A stretch of 62,248 nt of DNA from Pseudomonadota bacterium. Lineage in GTDB: Bacteria > Pseudomonadota > Gammaproteobacteria > Acidiferrobacterales > UBA6901. A program made the position numbers and the translations under genes. Shown in pieces: positions 11,074-20,281 of the stretch (position 1 is its first letter; the number at the start of each line of letters is the position of its first letter). The stretch covers positions 1 to 62,248 of the forward strand of contig JAKASJ010000020.1 of assembly GCA_021819085.1 (NCBI GenBank). The letters run 5' to 3'. The notes beneath the pieces are model-generated. The model saw only the letters and a program-made list of their open reading frames with translations. It was not told the DNA's origin and searched no databases.

Positions 11074-14000
11074 ATGGGCATGAGGCGCCTGGCGACGCTC
11101 GATGCGGCGTGGAGGACCTGGCACCGTCCGGTACTGCGAATCTGTCGCTGGACGGCTTATGTTGCAGTGATGCTGCTGGTACTGGGTGCGGCGGCACTGG
11201 TTCTCGCTCATTCCTGGCTGCCGACGTTCGCCAGCCGCAAAGACCAGATTGCCAAATTCATCAGCCAGCGTTCGTCGTATCGAGTGCAGATTGATCGATC
11301 CGAGGCGTACTGGCATGGGCTGAATCCCGGCCTGCGCGTCTACGGTTTGACCGTCTACCCTCCTGGCAGCCAGGAAGTCGCGGTCAGACTCAAGGAATTA
11401 CGGATTACGCTGGCCTGGCTGCCGCTGCTTGCCGGGCGAATCCAGATCAACAACCTCATTCTGGTTCATCCGGACCTGTCATTTGAGCGGCTTGCCGACG
11501 GCACATTCCGGATCACCGGCCTTGCGGGGGTCGGGAAGAGCATTCCGGGGCAGGGTTCGGGGTTTCTGCCGTGGCTGTTCCAGCAGAACGATGTCTCTGT
11601 ACAGGACGGCGAGGTCGAATGGATAGACTACAAATCGACCGAGCCACCGCTGCGCTTGGCGCACGTCAATCTGAGTCTCCAGAACAGCGGCAACCGCCAT
11701 CGGCTGCAGATGAGTGCCACCTTCCCCCGCACCATGTGCCAGGCGTGTTCCTTTCTGGCGGACGTCACCGGCAATCCTTTTACCGGCAAGAATTGGGAAG
11801 GTGAGATTGATGTCCAGGCTGAGGGGCTCAATACTTATGTTCTCCCGAAAATCATCCGCAGCAAGCTGCCCGCCGGTTTCGACGGCCGATTCAACGTAAA
11901 CATCTCCAGCCAGTGGTCGAATGGAGTCGCGGTATCGCTCTACGGTCACGCCGGGGTTGCCGCGCTTAAGCTGGCTTTGTCCGGAATTCCCGCATTTGAC
12001 GTAAAAACGGCGGCAGCACGCGTGAACTGGACTGCAACCTCCCAGGGTGGAAGTTGGACACTGCAGCTCGACCAACTGCGCCTTGGCTTGGTTTCCTCGC
12101 CGTGGTCCGCCGGCGAACTGCGCATTGAGCACAACCCCTATGCAAACCATCTCTTTGTCCAGCACGTCGATGTCGACGACGTCGATGCATTTCTGGAGCG
12201 ACTGAAAGGAAGCAGCAAATTGCTGACGACTCTGCGGGCGATTCACCCCGGCGGGGCAGTGAACAATCTGAGACTGCGGATTGACAGCAAGAACGGGAAT
12301 GTGTCCGGCTACGCGGTCGAGGCCGACATGAACGGGCTGCGATTCGATCCGTATGGGGAGTTTCCCGGCGTGCACGGCCTGACGGGTCATGTATCGTTCG
12401 GCACTGCGGGTGGTGAATTGGTGCTGGCCAGCCAGGTTACCAAGGTGGCTTTACCTCTCGTTTTCCGGCGCGTGATAGATGTCCAGTCCGCAAGCGGACG
12501 CATAAGCTGGCAGCGTGACGACCGTTCGTGGCGCGTGAATGGAAAAGACCTGTATGTGGTAGCGGACGGCGCCACGCTGCAGGGTCATATGGTGCTGCGA
12601 TTGCCGGACGACAGCAATGTGTCGCCACATCTGGATCTTCAGGCCAGCCTGACCAACGGTAATCTGGCCGACGCAACTCGCTATTATCCGAACTGCCTGT
12701 CTGAGGGGTTGCGTGACTGGCTGAGCCAATCAGTCGGGTCGGGCACCGTCTCTTCTGGGCAGGTGGTCATCCAGGGCGCGCTGAGCGATTTTCCGTTTCG
12801 CGACGGCAATGGCCGCTTTCAGGTCTCGGCGCACATCAAAAATGGCGTATTCCGTTACCTGGCGGGTTGGCCCAAGATCGTGAACATCGACGCGGATTTG
12901 CTGGCCAGCGGCCCCAGTTTGTCTGTGGCGGGCCGCAGCGGCAATATCCGCGGGCTTTCGGTGCGCCGGGTGGCAGTGACCATCAATGACCTGGCCGCTG
13001 TTGGCGGGCCTGTGATCCAGGCTGTAGGTCAGGTGACGGGGCCGGTGGATCAGACGCTTTCCGTGCTTTACGCCAGCCAAATCGATCCTCGACCGCGGCT
13101 TCTCGTCCCCGGCATGCACGCGAGCGGTCAGGGTGTGCTCAGCCTGGATCTGGCGATTCCGACGCACGACCTGTCGCAGCTGCAAGTGACGGGGGTGTAT
13201 CAGCTCCGCGACGCGGCCATTCATTTCCCGCTGCCGGGGGTCGGCCTCAAGTCCATCAATGGATCGCTGCAGTTTGATCGGAACGGTCTGAACGGCGGCA
13301 GCGTGCGCGGAAATCTGCTCGGGGGCGAGGCATCGCTGGCAGTGAGTACGCGCCGCGGAACCATTCCCGAGGCCCCCATCGTGAACCTGCAGGCGTCCGG
13401 TACCATGACTCAGGCCGGCCTGCAGCGGGCGCTCGGAAACGTCCTCGGAAGCCGGCTGAGCGGAGACGTTCCGTGGAATGCCTCGCTGCAACTCTCCAAG
13501 CCCGGGGCGCGTTTTGACCTGGCGATGGACCTGAAGGGCGTGGGCGTGCAGCTGCCACAGCCGCTCGACAAGCCGATAGGAGCTGCCGCCAAGCTGACGC
13601 TGCAAACGCGTGCCACCGGTGCGGGGCATCAGGTTTTGGATTTACACGTTGCTGACAAGCTTAACGGGCGCTTTGTCCTTGACGCACCGCCCGGCGCTGA
13701 CTGGAAGCTCACGCGTGCCACTGTCGAGATCGGCGGCGGACCGGCGAGGCTCGTAGCGGCACCGGGTCTGCGCATGAGCATCGATACACCGCAACTGGAT
13801 GCCGATCGCTGGTGGCATGTCATCCGGGCGCTCGGGCGGAACAGATTTGATTCCGGTTTTGCCAAGATGCTTACGGCCATAGATGTGCGGGTCGGCCGCC
13901 TTCACTTTCTCGGGCGATCCTTCGGGGCGTTTCAGATGAGCGCGGCAAGACAGGCGAACGGCTGGCTCGGGACCCTGAACGGTGATGATGTGGCTGGACA

Positions 14001-15081
14001 TCTTGACGTACGGCCGATCCCCGCGGCTTCAATCCCGGCGCTGGTTCCGGAGCCGGCTGCGGCAGTCGACCAGGATATTCTCGGGCCGCCGCCCGCCTTT
14101 GGGCGGCCAGCAACGCAGGACGTTTCTGGAGAGAAAAGCCTGCGGAATAATGTGGTCAATCTCGTGTTGCAGCGATTGACGATTCCGCAGAAACCCCCTA
14201 CGGCCGGCACCGGGCAAACAACAGAGGTGGACCCACGCTTGATGCCGGAGCTGCATTTGCAAGTCCAGAACTTTCAGGACTGGGGCAAGGCTCTTGGCCA
14301 GCTGGAGGTGGCCGCGGTTCCGGCAGCGCAGGGTTGGCATATCCAATCTGTCCATATTTTCCAGCACGATCTGGACTTCAGTGCCAGCGGCGACTGGCAG
14401 GTCTCGCAGGCGGGTGACCAGTCGACCCACATCAACACGCAGGTTCAAAGCGCCGACCTGGGGCGTGTTCTCGATCGCCTCGGCTATGGGGGAAATCTCG
14501 CCCAGGGCCATTTTCAGGCGAGCGGCCAATGGGACTGGGCGGGGGGGCCGGCCAGCTTCAGCGCCGGGCGGCTGAACGGCAGCTGCGCGCTGTCGCTGAA
14601 GAACGGGCGTTTACCCAAAATCAGCCCGGGTAGTGCCGGGAGGCTGCTTGGCCTGATCGACACACGCGCGCTGACGCGGTACCTCACACTGGATTTCAGC
14701 AACGTCTTCGGCAAAGGCTTTACGTTTGATAGCATAGGAGCCAAGGTAACGGTGCAGAACGGAAATGCCTACACGAAGAGCCTGACCGTGAAAGGCCCCT
14801 CTGCCACGATCGACGTCAGCGGCCGGTTGGGTTTGGCGGCGCGCGACATGGATCTGAACATCACGGTTGTGCCGCGATTGGGCGACCAGCTGACGGTGAC
14901 CGGCATGCTGTTGGGTGGCCCGGTGGTCGGTGCGGCCGTGGCGGTGTTCCGGAACATGCTCAAGGGGCCCCTGGAACAGACCACGGAAACACAGTACGCC
15001 GTAACGGGTTCGTGGGACAATCCGAAGGTGATCAAGGGTGGCCCACTTACCCCACTGGATCTGCTGTCGACGAAAAAATAG
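11074..15081 (+). CDS. yhdP: YhdP-family (AsmA-like, TIGR02099) envelope protein
   Basis: About 1335 residues from ATG 11074, which has AGGA five bases upstream; ATG 11026 (1351 residues) is the main alternative. One N-terminal membrane segment (around VAVMLLVLGAAALVLAHSW) is followed by a very long periplasmic part rich in beta strands, including AsmA-like repeats, and ends with a C-terminal domain containing MLLGGPVVGAAVAVFRNMLKG. Members are bridge-like lipid-transfer proteins between inner and outer membranes, acting with TamB and YdbH in phospholipid transport. Location after rng and before a nitrilase gene and tldD is the conserved context. Confidence 0.88.
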   Translation: MGMRRLATLDAAWRTWHRPVLRICRWTAYVAVMLLVLGAAALVLAHSWLPTFASRKDQIAKFISQRSSYRVQIDRSEAYWHGLNPGLRVYGLTVYPPGSQEVAVRLKELRITLAWLPLLAGRIQINNLILVHPDLSFERLADGTFRITGLAGVGKSIPGQGSGFLPWLFQQNDVSVQDGEVEWIDYKSTEPPLRLAHVNLSLQNSGNRHRLQMSATFPRTMCQACSFLADVTGNPFTGKNWEGEIDVQAEGLNTYVLPKIIRSKLPAGFDGRFNVNISSQWSNGVAVSLYGHAGVAALKLALSGIPAFDVKTAAARVNWTATSQGGSWTLQLDQLRLGLVSSPWSAGELRIEHNPYANHLFVQHVDVDDVDAFLERLKGSSKLLTTLRAIHPGGAVNNLRLRIDSKNGNVSGYAVEADMNGLRFDPYGEFPGVHGLTGHVSFGTAGGELVLASQVTKVALPLVFRRVIDVQSASGRISWQRDDRSWRVNGKDLYVVADGATLQGHMVLRLPDDSNVSPHLDLQASLTNGNLADATRYYPNCLSEGLRDWLSQSVGSGTVSSGQVVIQGALSDFPFRDGNGRFQVSAHIKNGVFRYLAGWPKIVNIDADLLASGPSLSVAGRSGNIRGLSVRRVAVTINDLAAVGGPVIQAVGQVTGPVDQTLSVLYASQIDPRPRLLVPGMHASGQGVLSLDLAIPTHDLSQLQVTGVYQLRDAAIHFPLPGVGLKSINGSLQFDRNGLNGGSVRGNLLGGEASLAVSTRRGTIPEAPIVNLQASGTMTQAGLQRALGNVLGSRLSGDVPWNASLQLSKPGARFDLAMDLKGVGVQLPQPLDKPIGAAAKLTLQTRATGAGHQVLDLHVADKLNGRFVLDAPPGADWKLTRATVEIGGGPARLVAAPGLRMSIDTPQLDADRWWHVIRALGRNRFDSGFAKMLTAIDVRVGRLHFLGRSFGAFQMSAARQANGWLGTLNGDDVAGHLDVRPIPAASIPALVPEPAAAVDQDILGPPPAFGRPATQDVSGEKSLRNNVVNLVLQRLTIPQKPPTAGTGQTTEVDPRLMPELHLQVQNFQDWGKALGQLEVAAVPAAQGWHIQSVHIFQHDLDFSASGDWQVSQAGDQSTHINTQVQSADLGRVLDRLGYGGNLAQGHFQASGQWDWAGGPASFSAGRLNGSCALSLKNGRLPKISPGSAGRLLGLIDTRALTRYLTLDFSNVFGKGFTFDSIGAKVTVQNGNAYTKSLTVKGPSATIDVSGRLGLAARDMDLNITVVPRLGDQLTVTGMLLGGPVVGAAVAVFRNMLKGPLEQTTETQYAVTGSWDNPKVIKGGPLTPLDLLSTKK

Positions 15082-15112
15082 GTCAACTCGACGCCGTGCT
15101 TGTCCCAGCATC

Positions 15113-15577
15113 ATGAAGACGGAATCCAGACTTTTGATCCCAGCCTTGTTGCTGACGATGCTTGCCGCCGTTACGATGCCGGCACGCGCGCTCACTGTAG
15201 GTTCCGCGGATACCGCGTTTGCATCCAGCGCCAAACCAGTATCCACGACGGGAGCCGGGCTGCGTGGATGCGTGCATCAGGCGGCAAAGAGTGTGACGCT
15301 GAACGCCGTTCAACTGGCGCAGCCGCGCACCGGACAGAGGATAGCGCGTTTGCCCGGACTGGGCAGCCTGGCCGGCAGCTTCGAGGAACGCCGTGGCGAA
15401 CGACTGGTCATGCGCTATCCGGCGGGCGACAAGGGCACTTTGTGGGCGGAGGAGCTGCGGGCGTGGCTGGTAGCGCTCGGCATTCCGGCGAAACGCATAA
15501 TGCTTGAACCCGATCCGGCACACGATGACGACTCGGTAACCATTGCAATTCATCGACAGGGAGAACAGGTGCCTTGA
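15113..15577 (+). CDS. Small exported protein of unknown function
   Basis: 154 residues. A Lys/Arg start and hydrophobic stretch LLIPALLLTMLAAVTMPARA form a Sec signal peptide, cleaved probably after ARA. The mature part has one Cys (LRGCVHQAA) and ends in GTLWAEELRAWLVALGIPAKRI, which resembles a small alpha/beta fold reminiscent of the edge of OmpA-like domains; this comparison is weak. It lies 31 bases after yhdP, and its TGA overlaps the TTG start of the nitrilase gene, so it is probably part of the yhdP-nitrilase-tldD operon. Not recognised as a named family. Confidence 0.7.
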   Translation: MKTESRLLIPALLLTMLAAVTMPARALTVGSADTAFASSAKPVSTTGAGLRGCVHQAAKSVTLNAVQLAQPRTGQRIARLPGLGSLAGSFEERRGERLVMRYPAGDKGTLWAEELRAWLVALGIPAKRIMLEPDPAHDDDSVTIAIHRQGEQVP

Positions 15578-16386
15578 GCAAGATCGCCGCCATACAGATG
15601 GCTTCGGGACTGCAGGTGAGCGCAAATCTCAACGAAGCGGCACGGCTCATAGCCAACGCCGCTGCGGCCGGCGCGTCCCTAGTCGTGCTGCCGGAAAACT
15701 TCGCGATAATGCCAATGAAGGATGCCGATCGTGTGGCTGTGATGGAGACCGACGGCAAGGGCCCGATTCAGGAATTTCTCGCGAACCAGGCTCGCCATCA
15801 CGGCATATGGCTTGTTGGCGGAACGATCCCCATGCGCGCGACCCATGCCGATCGGGTGCGGGCGGCGTGCCTGTTATTCGATGATCGCGGCACACGGGTC
15901 GCACGTTATGACAAGGTGCACCTGTTCGACGTGCACTTGGAGAACGGAGAGCAGTACAATGAATCCGCGGCAATCGAGCCGGGCAGCGACGTGGTGGTCG
16001 CGGCGACACCGTTCGGGAAACTCGGACTGGCGGTGTGTTACGATCTGCGGTTCCCGGAACTGTTCCGGCGTCTGCTCGATGCCGGTGCGGAGCTGTTCGC
16101 GGTGCCTTCAGCTTTTACAGTTCGCACCGGACGCGCTCACTGGGAAGTGCTGGTTCGCGCACGTGCCATTGAAAACCTGGCCTACGTCGTTGCGGCCGCC
16201 CAGGGTGGCTATCACCTGAATGGGCGCGAGACTTATGGAGACAGCATCATAGTGAACCCCTGGGGCGAGGTCGTCGACCGCCTGGCACGTGGTTCGGGCT
16301 TTGTGCTCGCCGATATCGATCGCACGATGCAGCGCCGGATACGCAGCAACTTTCCCAGCATCCGTCACCGGAGGTTCGGCGCATGA
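15574..16386 (+). CDS. Carbon-nitrogen hydrolase (nitrilase superfamily, Nit1/YbeM type)
   Basis: 270 residues starting at TTG (TTGA overlap with the previous stop). The Glu-Lys-Cys triad is visible in [17 protein letters not shown] and [13 protein letters not shown]. The relatives next to tldD resemble Nit1/YbeM, which hydrolyse deaminated glutathione or other omega-amides; substrate here is inferred. The stop overlaps the tldD ATG by 4 bases. Confidence 0.88.
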   Translation: MSKIAAIQMASGLQVSANLNEAARLIANAAAAGASLVVLPENFAIMPMKDADRVAVMETDGKGPIQEFLANQARHHGIWLVGGTIPMRATHADRVRAACLLFDDRGTRVARYDKVHLFDVHLENGEQYNESAAIEPGSDVVVAATPFGKLGLAVCYDLRFPELFRRLLDAGAELFAVPSAFTVRTGRAHWEVLVRARAIENLAYVVAAAQGGYHLNGRETYGDSIIVNPWGEVVDRLARGSGFVLADIDRTMQRRIRSNFPSIRHRRFGA

Positions 16387-17831
16387 CCAGTCTTTTGAAT
16401 CAAGTACGCGGGACCCTGCTCGATCCGGCTGGCATCGGCGAGGGCGAAGTCGGACGGCTGATGGCGAGGTTGCTCGGCCATCGCCTGGATTATGCCGACA
16501 TCTATTTTCAGTATAGCCGCCACGAGAGCTGGATGCTGGAGGAAGGACAGGTCAAGAGTGGCAGCCACAACATCGAGCAGGGTGTGGGTGTGCGTGCCGT
16601 GAGCGGAGAGAAGACAGGGTTTGCCTACTCCGACGACATCGTGCTGCCCGCGCTGCTGGAGGCTGCCACCGCCGCACGGGCGATCGCGCGCCAGGGCGGC
16701 GACCTAGCGGTGCCATCGGCTTGGCGTTCGAGCCCGGTTCTCGATCTGTACCAGCCGCTCGACCCCCTGACCAGCCTCGAGGATGGGGCCAAGGTGAAAC
16801 TTCTGGAGCAGGTGGAAACCGAAGCGCGGCGCCAGGATCCGCGGGTGAAGCAGGTGATGGCCAGCCTGTCCGGCGTGCAGGAGACCGTCCTGGTAATGCG
16901 CAGCGACGGTGTTCAGGCAGCGGATATCCGGCCCCTGGTGCGATTGAACGTCACGGTGATCGTAGAGCAAGGCGGGCGACGTGAACAGGGCAGTCATGGT
17001 GGGGGTGGACGCTTCAGCTATCAGGACCTGCTCGCAAAAGGCGCTGCCGCGACGTATGCGCATGAGGCGGTACGCCAGGCCTTGGTGAACCTCGACGCTG
17101 ACGCGGCCCCGGCCGGTACCATGAAAGTCGTGCTCGGACCTGGATGGCCGGGCATACTGCTGCACGAGGCCATCGGGCATGGGTTGGAAGGGGATTTCAA
17201 CCGCAAGGGTACTTCGGCGTTTTCCGGACGTATCGGCGAACGTGTCGCTTCGATCGAATGTACAGTCGTCGACGATGGCAGCCTGCCCGGCCGCCGTGGC
17301 TCGCTCAACGTGGACGACGAGGGGACTCCAACGCAGCAGACCGTGCTGATCGAAAAGGGAATCCTGAAGTGCTATCTCCAGGATCTGCAGAATGCCCGCC
17401 TCATGGGCATGGCGCCGACCGGTAACGGGCGGCGTGAGTCCTATGCCCATATTCCGATGCCGCGCATGACCAATACGTTCATGCTGGCCGGCCGGCACGA
17501 TCCCGGAGAGATCATTGCATCGGTCGATAAGGGGCTCTACGCCGTCAACTTTGGTGGGGGCCAGGTCGACATCACGTCCGGTAAATTCGTATTTTCAACG
17601 AGCGAGGCCTATTTGATCGAAAACGGCAGGGTTACGCGGCCGGTAAAAGGGGCCACGCTCATTGGAAACGGTCCGGATGTTCTGACGCGAGTGACGCGCG
17701 TCGGTTCCGACGTTCAGCTTGATTCCGGAGTCGGCACCTGTGGCAAGGAAGGCCAGAGTGTGCCCGTTGGTGTCGGACAACCGACGCTGCTTATCGAAGG
17801 TCTTACAGTGGGCGGAACACATGGCAGCTGA
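16383..17831 (+). CDS. tldD: TldD metalloprotease subunit
   Basis: 482 residues. The zinc motif [11 protein letters not shown] lies near residue 260; the C-terminal half carries the TldD/PmbA beta-barrel-like domain with [24 protein letters not shown]. TldD pairs with PmbA (TldE) to form a peptide-digesting heterodimer that removes leader peptides of microcins and other modified peptides and helps degrade the antitoxin CcdA. The partner pmbA follows at 18158, separated by a small unknown gene. Confidence 0.95.
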   Translation: MTSLLNQVRGTLLDPAGIGEGEVGRLMARLLGHRLDYADIYFQYSRHESWMLEEGQVKSGSHNIEQGVGVRAVSGEKTGFAYSDDIVLPALLEAATAARAIARQGGDLAVPSAWRSSPVLDLYQPLDPLTSLEDGAKVKLLEQVETEARRQDPRVKQVMASLSGVQETVLVMRSDGVQAADIRPLVRLNVTVIVEQGGRREQGSHGGGGRFSYQDLLAKGAAATYAHEAVRQALVNLDADAAPAGTMKVVLGPGWPGILLHEAIGHGLEGDFNRKGTSAFSGRIGERVASIECTVVDDGSLPGRRGSLNVDDEGTPTQQTVLIEKGILKCYLQDLQNARLMGMAPTGNGRRESYAHIPMPRMTNTFMLAGRHDPGEIIASVDKGLYAVNFGGGQVDITSGKFVFSTSEAYLIENGRVTRPVKGATLIGNGPDVLTRVTRVGSDVQLDSGVGTCGKEGQSVPVGVGQPTLLIEGLTVGGTHGS

Positions 17832-17894
17832 CGGGTTTTGGAGGCGCCTGACCGGCGCATACCTGACCCGTTGCGAATGCAGGAGGGTTACGTC

Positions 17895-18146
17895 ATGAAT
17901 GACCAGTTTCTGAATGAGGAGCGGCCGCTTCCAGAGGCTGGACGCGGCAATGTCGTGCAGTGGCACGTGTATCGGCGCATCGGCGAGGCACGTGCCCACC
18001 TTACCCACATAATTCTTGGACAGGGTCAGCATATAGTCGGGGGTCACAGCCACGACAGCATTGGTGATCTGTGGTGGGTCGGCGTCGAAGTGGACAACAT
18101 CGGGCATTGGGGAAATCGCGGTGCCATCAACAAGCACTCGGGTTAG
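17895..18146 (+). CDS. Unknown 83-residue protein between tldD and pmbA
   Basis: ATG at 17895 has an excellent ribosome-binding site, AGGAGGG ten bases upstream. The product starts MNDQFLNEERPLPEAGRG, is rich in His, Gly and Trp (GQHIVGGHSHDSIGDLWWVG) and has no signal peptide or membrane segment. It is followed 11 bases later by pmbA. In many gammaproteobacteria yjgA (DUF615, ribosome associated) occupies this site; this protein is shorter and does not look like it. The His-rich centre could bind metal, which is speculation. Confidence 0.6.
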   Translation: MNDQFLNEERPLPEAGRGNVVQWHVYRRIGEARAHLTHIILGQGQHIVGGHSHDSIGDLWWVGVEVDNIGHWGNRGAINKHSG

Positions 18147-18157
18147 GGGCATACTTG

Positions 18158-19513
18158 ATGACGCAAGAACTGAAGCCGGCGGCGTCCGTCGCCACCACTC
18201 CTGAAGCGCTGCGCGCGCTGATCAGCGAAGTCCTCGCGGAAGCGTTGAAGCAGGGCGCCAGTGCGGCGGAGGCCAGCGCAAGTGTCAGTCAGGGTCTGTC
18301 TGTGACCGTGCGGCTCGGTAATGTCGAGACAGTCGAACACACCCGGGACAAAGGCTTGGGCATAACCGTCTATTTTGGCAAGCAGAGCGGTTCGGCCAGC
18401 ACTTCGGACCTGGGGCCAGAGGCCATTCACGGCACGGTGCGGGCGGCGGCGAGCATCGCGAAATATACGGCCGCCGATGAGTTTTCCGGACTTGCCGACG
18501 TCGCATCCCTTGCCAAATCGATTCCCGATCTTGACCTGTATCATCCGTGGAACCCCGGCGCCGACCGTGCCATCGAGATCGCTGCTGCGTGCGAGCATGC
18601 GGCTCGCTCGGCCGATGCACGCATCCTCAATTCCGAGGGTGCATCACTGTCTTCGCACGAGGGGCTGGAGGTATATGGCAACACCAATGGTTTTCTCGGC
18701 GCCGTCGCTGCCACACGTCACGCACTGAGCTGTGCCGTTGTGGCGCAGGACGACTCCGGGATGCAGCGCGATTACTGGTATACAGTCGCGCGCGATGCGC
18801 GCGATCTCGAGGTACTGGAGTCCGTTGGCCGCCAGGCGGCGGCGCGGGCGGTGCGCAGGCTGGCTGCACGCAAGTTGTCCACGCGTGAAACCCCGGTACT
18901 GTATGAGGCGCCTGTTGCCTCCAGTCTCCTGTCGCACTTTGTCGGAGCAGTGCGCGGAACCAGCCTGTATCGCGAGGCTTCATTCCTGTTGGGTCAGCTC
19001 GGCAAGCCGGTGTTTGCGCCGTGGATCCGGATTTATGAGCAGCCACACCTGAGGAAGGGTCTGGGCAGCGCCCCTTTTGACAACGAAGGTGTCGCCACAC
19101 GCGACCGTGATCTTGTGCGCGACGGCATGCTGCTGGGTTACGTTCTGGATTCGTATTCGGCGCGTAAGCTTGGCATGGAGACAACCGGAAATGCCGGAGG
19201 CGTGCACAATCTTGCGATCGAGGCCGGGGACGACGATTTTCCGGCACTGCTTGCGCGCATGCATACCGGGTTGCTCGTGACCGAGTTGATCGGCTTCGGA
19301 GTCAATACCGTCACAGGCGATTATTCGCGCGGGGCTGCCGGATTCTGGGTGGAAAATGGTGAAATCCAGTTTCCGGTTGAAGAGATCACCATTGCCGGAA
19401 ACCTGCGCGAGATGTTCCGCCAGATCGTTGCTGTCGGTCGGGACGTCGATCTGCGCGGCAACATCCGCACCGGGTCCATTCTTGTCGAGAACATGACGCT
19501 CGCCGGCTCCTAG
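18158..19513 (+). CDS. pmbA: PmbA/TldE metalloprotease subunit
   Basis: 451 residues from ATG giving MTQELKPAASVATT. The non-catalytic or regulatory partner of TldD; it shares the fold but lacks the HExxxH motif, as expected. The C-terminal segment GVNTVTGDYSRGAAGFWVENGEIQFPVEEITIAGNL is the signature region of PmbA. Separated from tldD only by the 83-residue gene, and convergent with the next, minus-strand gene (28-base gap). Confidence 0.94.
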   Translation: MTQELKPAASVATTPEALRALISEVLAEALKQGASAAEASASVSQGLSVTVRLGNVETVEHTRDKGLGITVYFGKQSGSASTSDLGPEAIHGTVRAAASIAKYTAADEFSGLADVASLAKSIPDLDLYHPWNPGADRAIEIAAACEHAARSADARILNSEGASLSSHEGLEVYGNTNGFLGAVAATRHALSCAVVAQDDSGMQRDYWYTVARDARDLEVLESVGRQAAARAVRRLAARKLSTRETPVLYEAPVASSLLSHFVGAVRGTSLYREASFLLGQLGKPVFAPWIRIYEQPHLRKGLGSAPFDNEGVATRDRDLVRDGMLLGYVLDSYSARKLGMETTGNAGGVHNLAIEAGDDDFPALLARMHTGLLVTELIGFGVNTVTGDYSRGAAGFWVENGEIQFPVEEITIAGNLREMFRQIVAVGRDVDLRGNIRTGSILVENMTLAGS

Positions 19514-19541
19514 GCAGCGCGCGGAGCCGGCAGGGACAGGC

Positions 19542-20024
19542 TCAGAATGGCCCCCACGATGCAGAGTGGATCTCGTTTTCCTCGGGTGGCAGGCCGCGTT
19601 TGAGACGCAGACCGTCAGCCTCAAGGTACAGTGCCGCGTGAAAGCGAGTTCCGATTTCATCAAGCATCCATGCGATGTCGGCCGGGTGACAGATTGCGCC
19701 GTTGCGGTTCAAATGGCGGACCAGCATGGTCGTGGGCTCAACCTTGATCACCAGGGGAAGTGGCAGGGCGAGCGGCAGTACCTGCTCCCGAACCACCCGC
19801 TCCAGTGGGCCAGGCGAACGCGGCCGGGCCTGACGGATGTCGAAGCGCAGGTGTCCGCCACCGCCGCCCACCATCAGGAGTTCCTTTGTCCACTCGATGC
19901 ACAGGCCGGAGTGAACGATGATTGTTCTGCCGGTAAACATCGCGAAGAACGGTCCATACGCAGTTGCCCGTAGACGCGCACTGCGTCCGCGTCTACGGAT
20001 CAGCGTGACCAGCCTGGATATCAT
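19542..20024 (-). CDS. Orphan protein of unknown function (about 160 residues)
   Basis: An isolated minus-strand ORF between two plus-strand genes. I chose the ATG at 20024 (160 residues, opening MISRLVTLIRRRGR); the frame stays open to ATG 20147 (201 residues) and no candidate start has a clear Shine-Dalgarno. Codon use supports coding on this strand: most leucines are CTG, as in the neighbours, whereas the opposite frame uses few. Features are a basic N-terminus, a Gly run (MVGGGGGHLRFD) and a hydrophobic stretch LPLALPLPLVIKV. No family recognised. Confidence 0.5.
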   Translation of the reverse strand: MISRLVTLIRRRGRSARLRATAYGPFFAMFTGRTIIVHSGLCIEWTKELLMVGGGGGHLRFDIRQARPRSPGPLERVVREQVLPLALPLPLVIKVEPTTMLVRHLNRNGAICHPADIAWMLDEIGTRFHAALYLEADGLRLKRGLPPEENEIHSASWGPF

Positions 20025-20281
20025 ATGCCATGATGCCCAGCGTCCGCAGGACCTGCAAGTCGCCACCATCGGGACGCGAGTTGTCGTGGCCGCCGGTCTT
20101 GCGGGGTGGCATGCCACCGCTGCATTTTCGGCCCAATCGTGCCGCAATGCAGGTGTTGGCGAATCAGTACGTTTCCACCTGCCGCTGGGGGATTTCGCGG
20201 CTGCAGCCGGTCAGGTGCGCCGAGTGGCCAGATTCCGTAGCGAGCTGATTACCGCTTGTGACTCGGAAGGAGCGAGATATT

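Noticed and set aside
17595-18152. 185-codon minus-strand frame over the end of tldD and the 83-residue gene
   Set aside because: Overlaps the conserved end of tldD and has no ribosome-binding site; the plus-strand gene with AGGAGGG is preferred.
19566-19973. 135-codon plus-strand frame opposite the orphan gene
   Set aside because: Leucine codons and amino-acid composition fit a shadow; the minus-strand frame uses the CTG-rich codon set of the neighbours.
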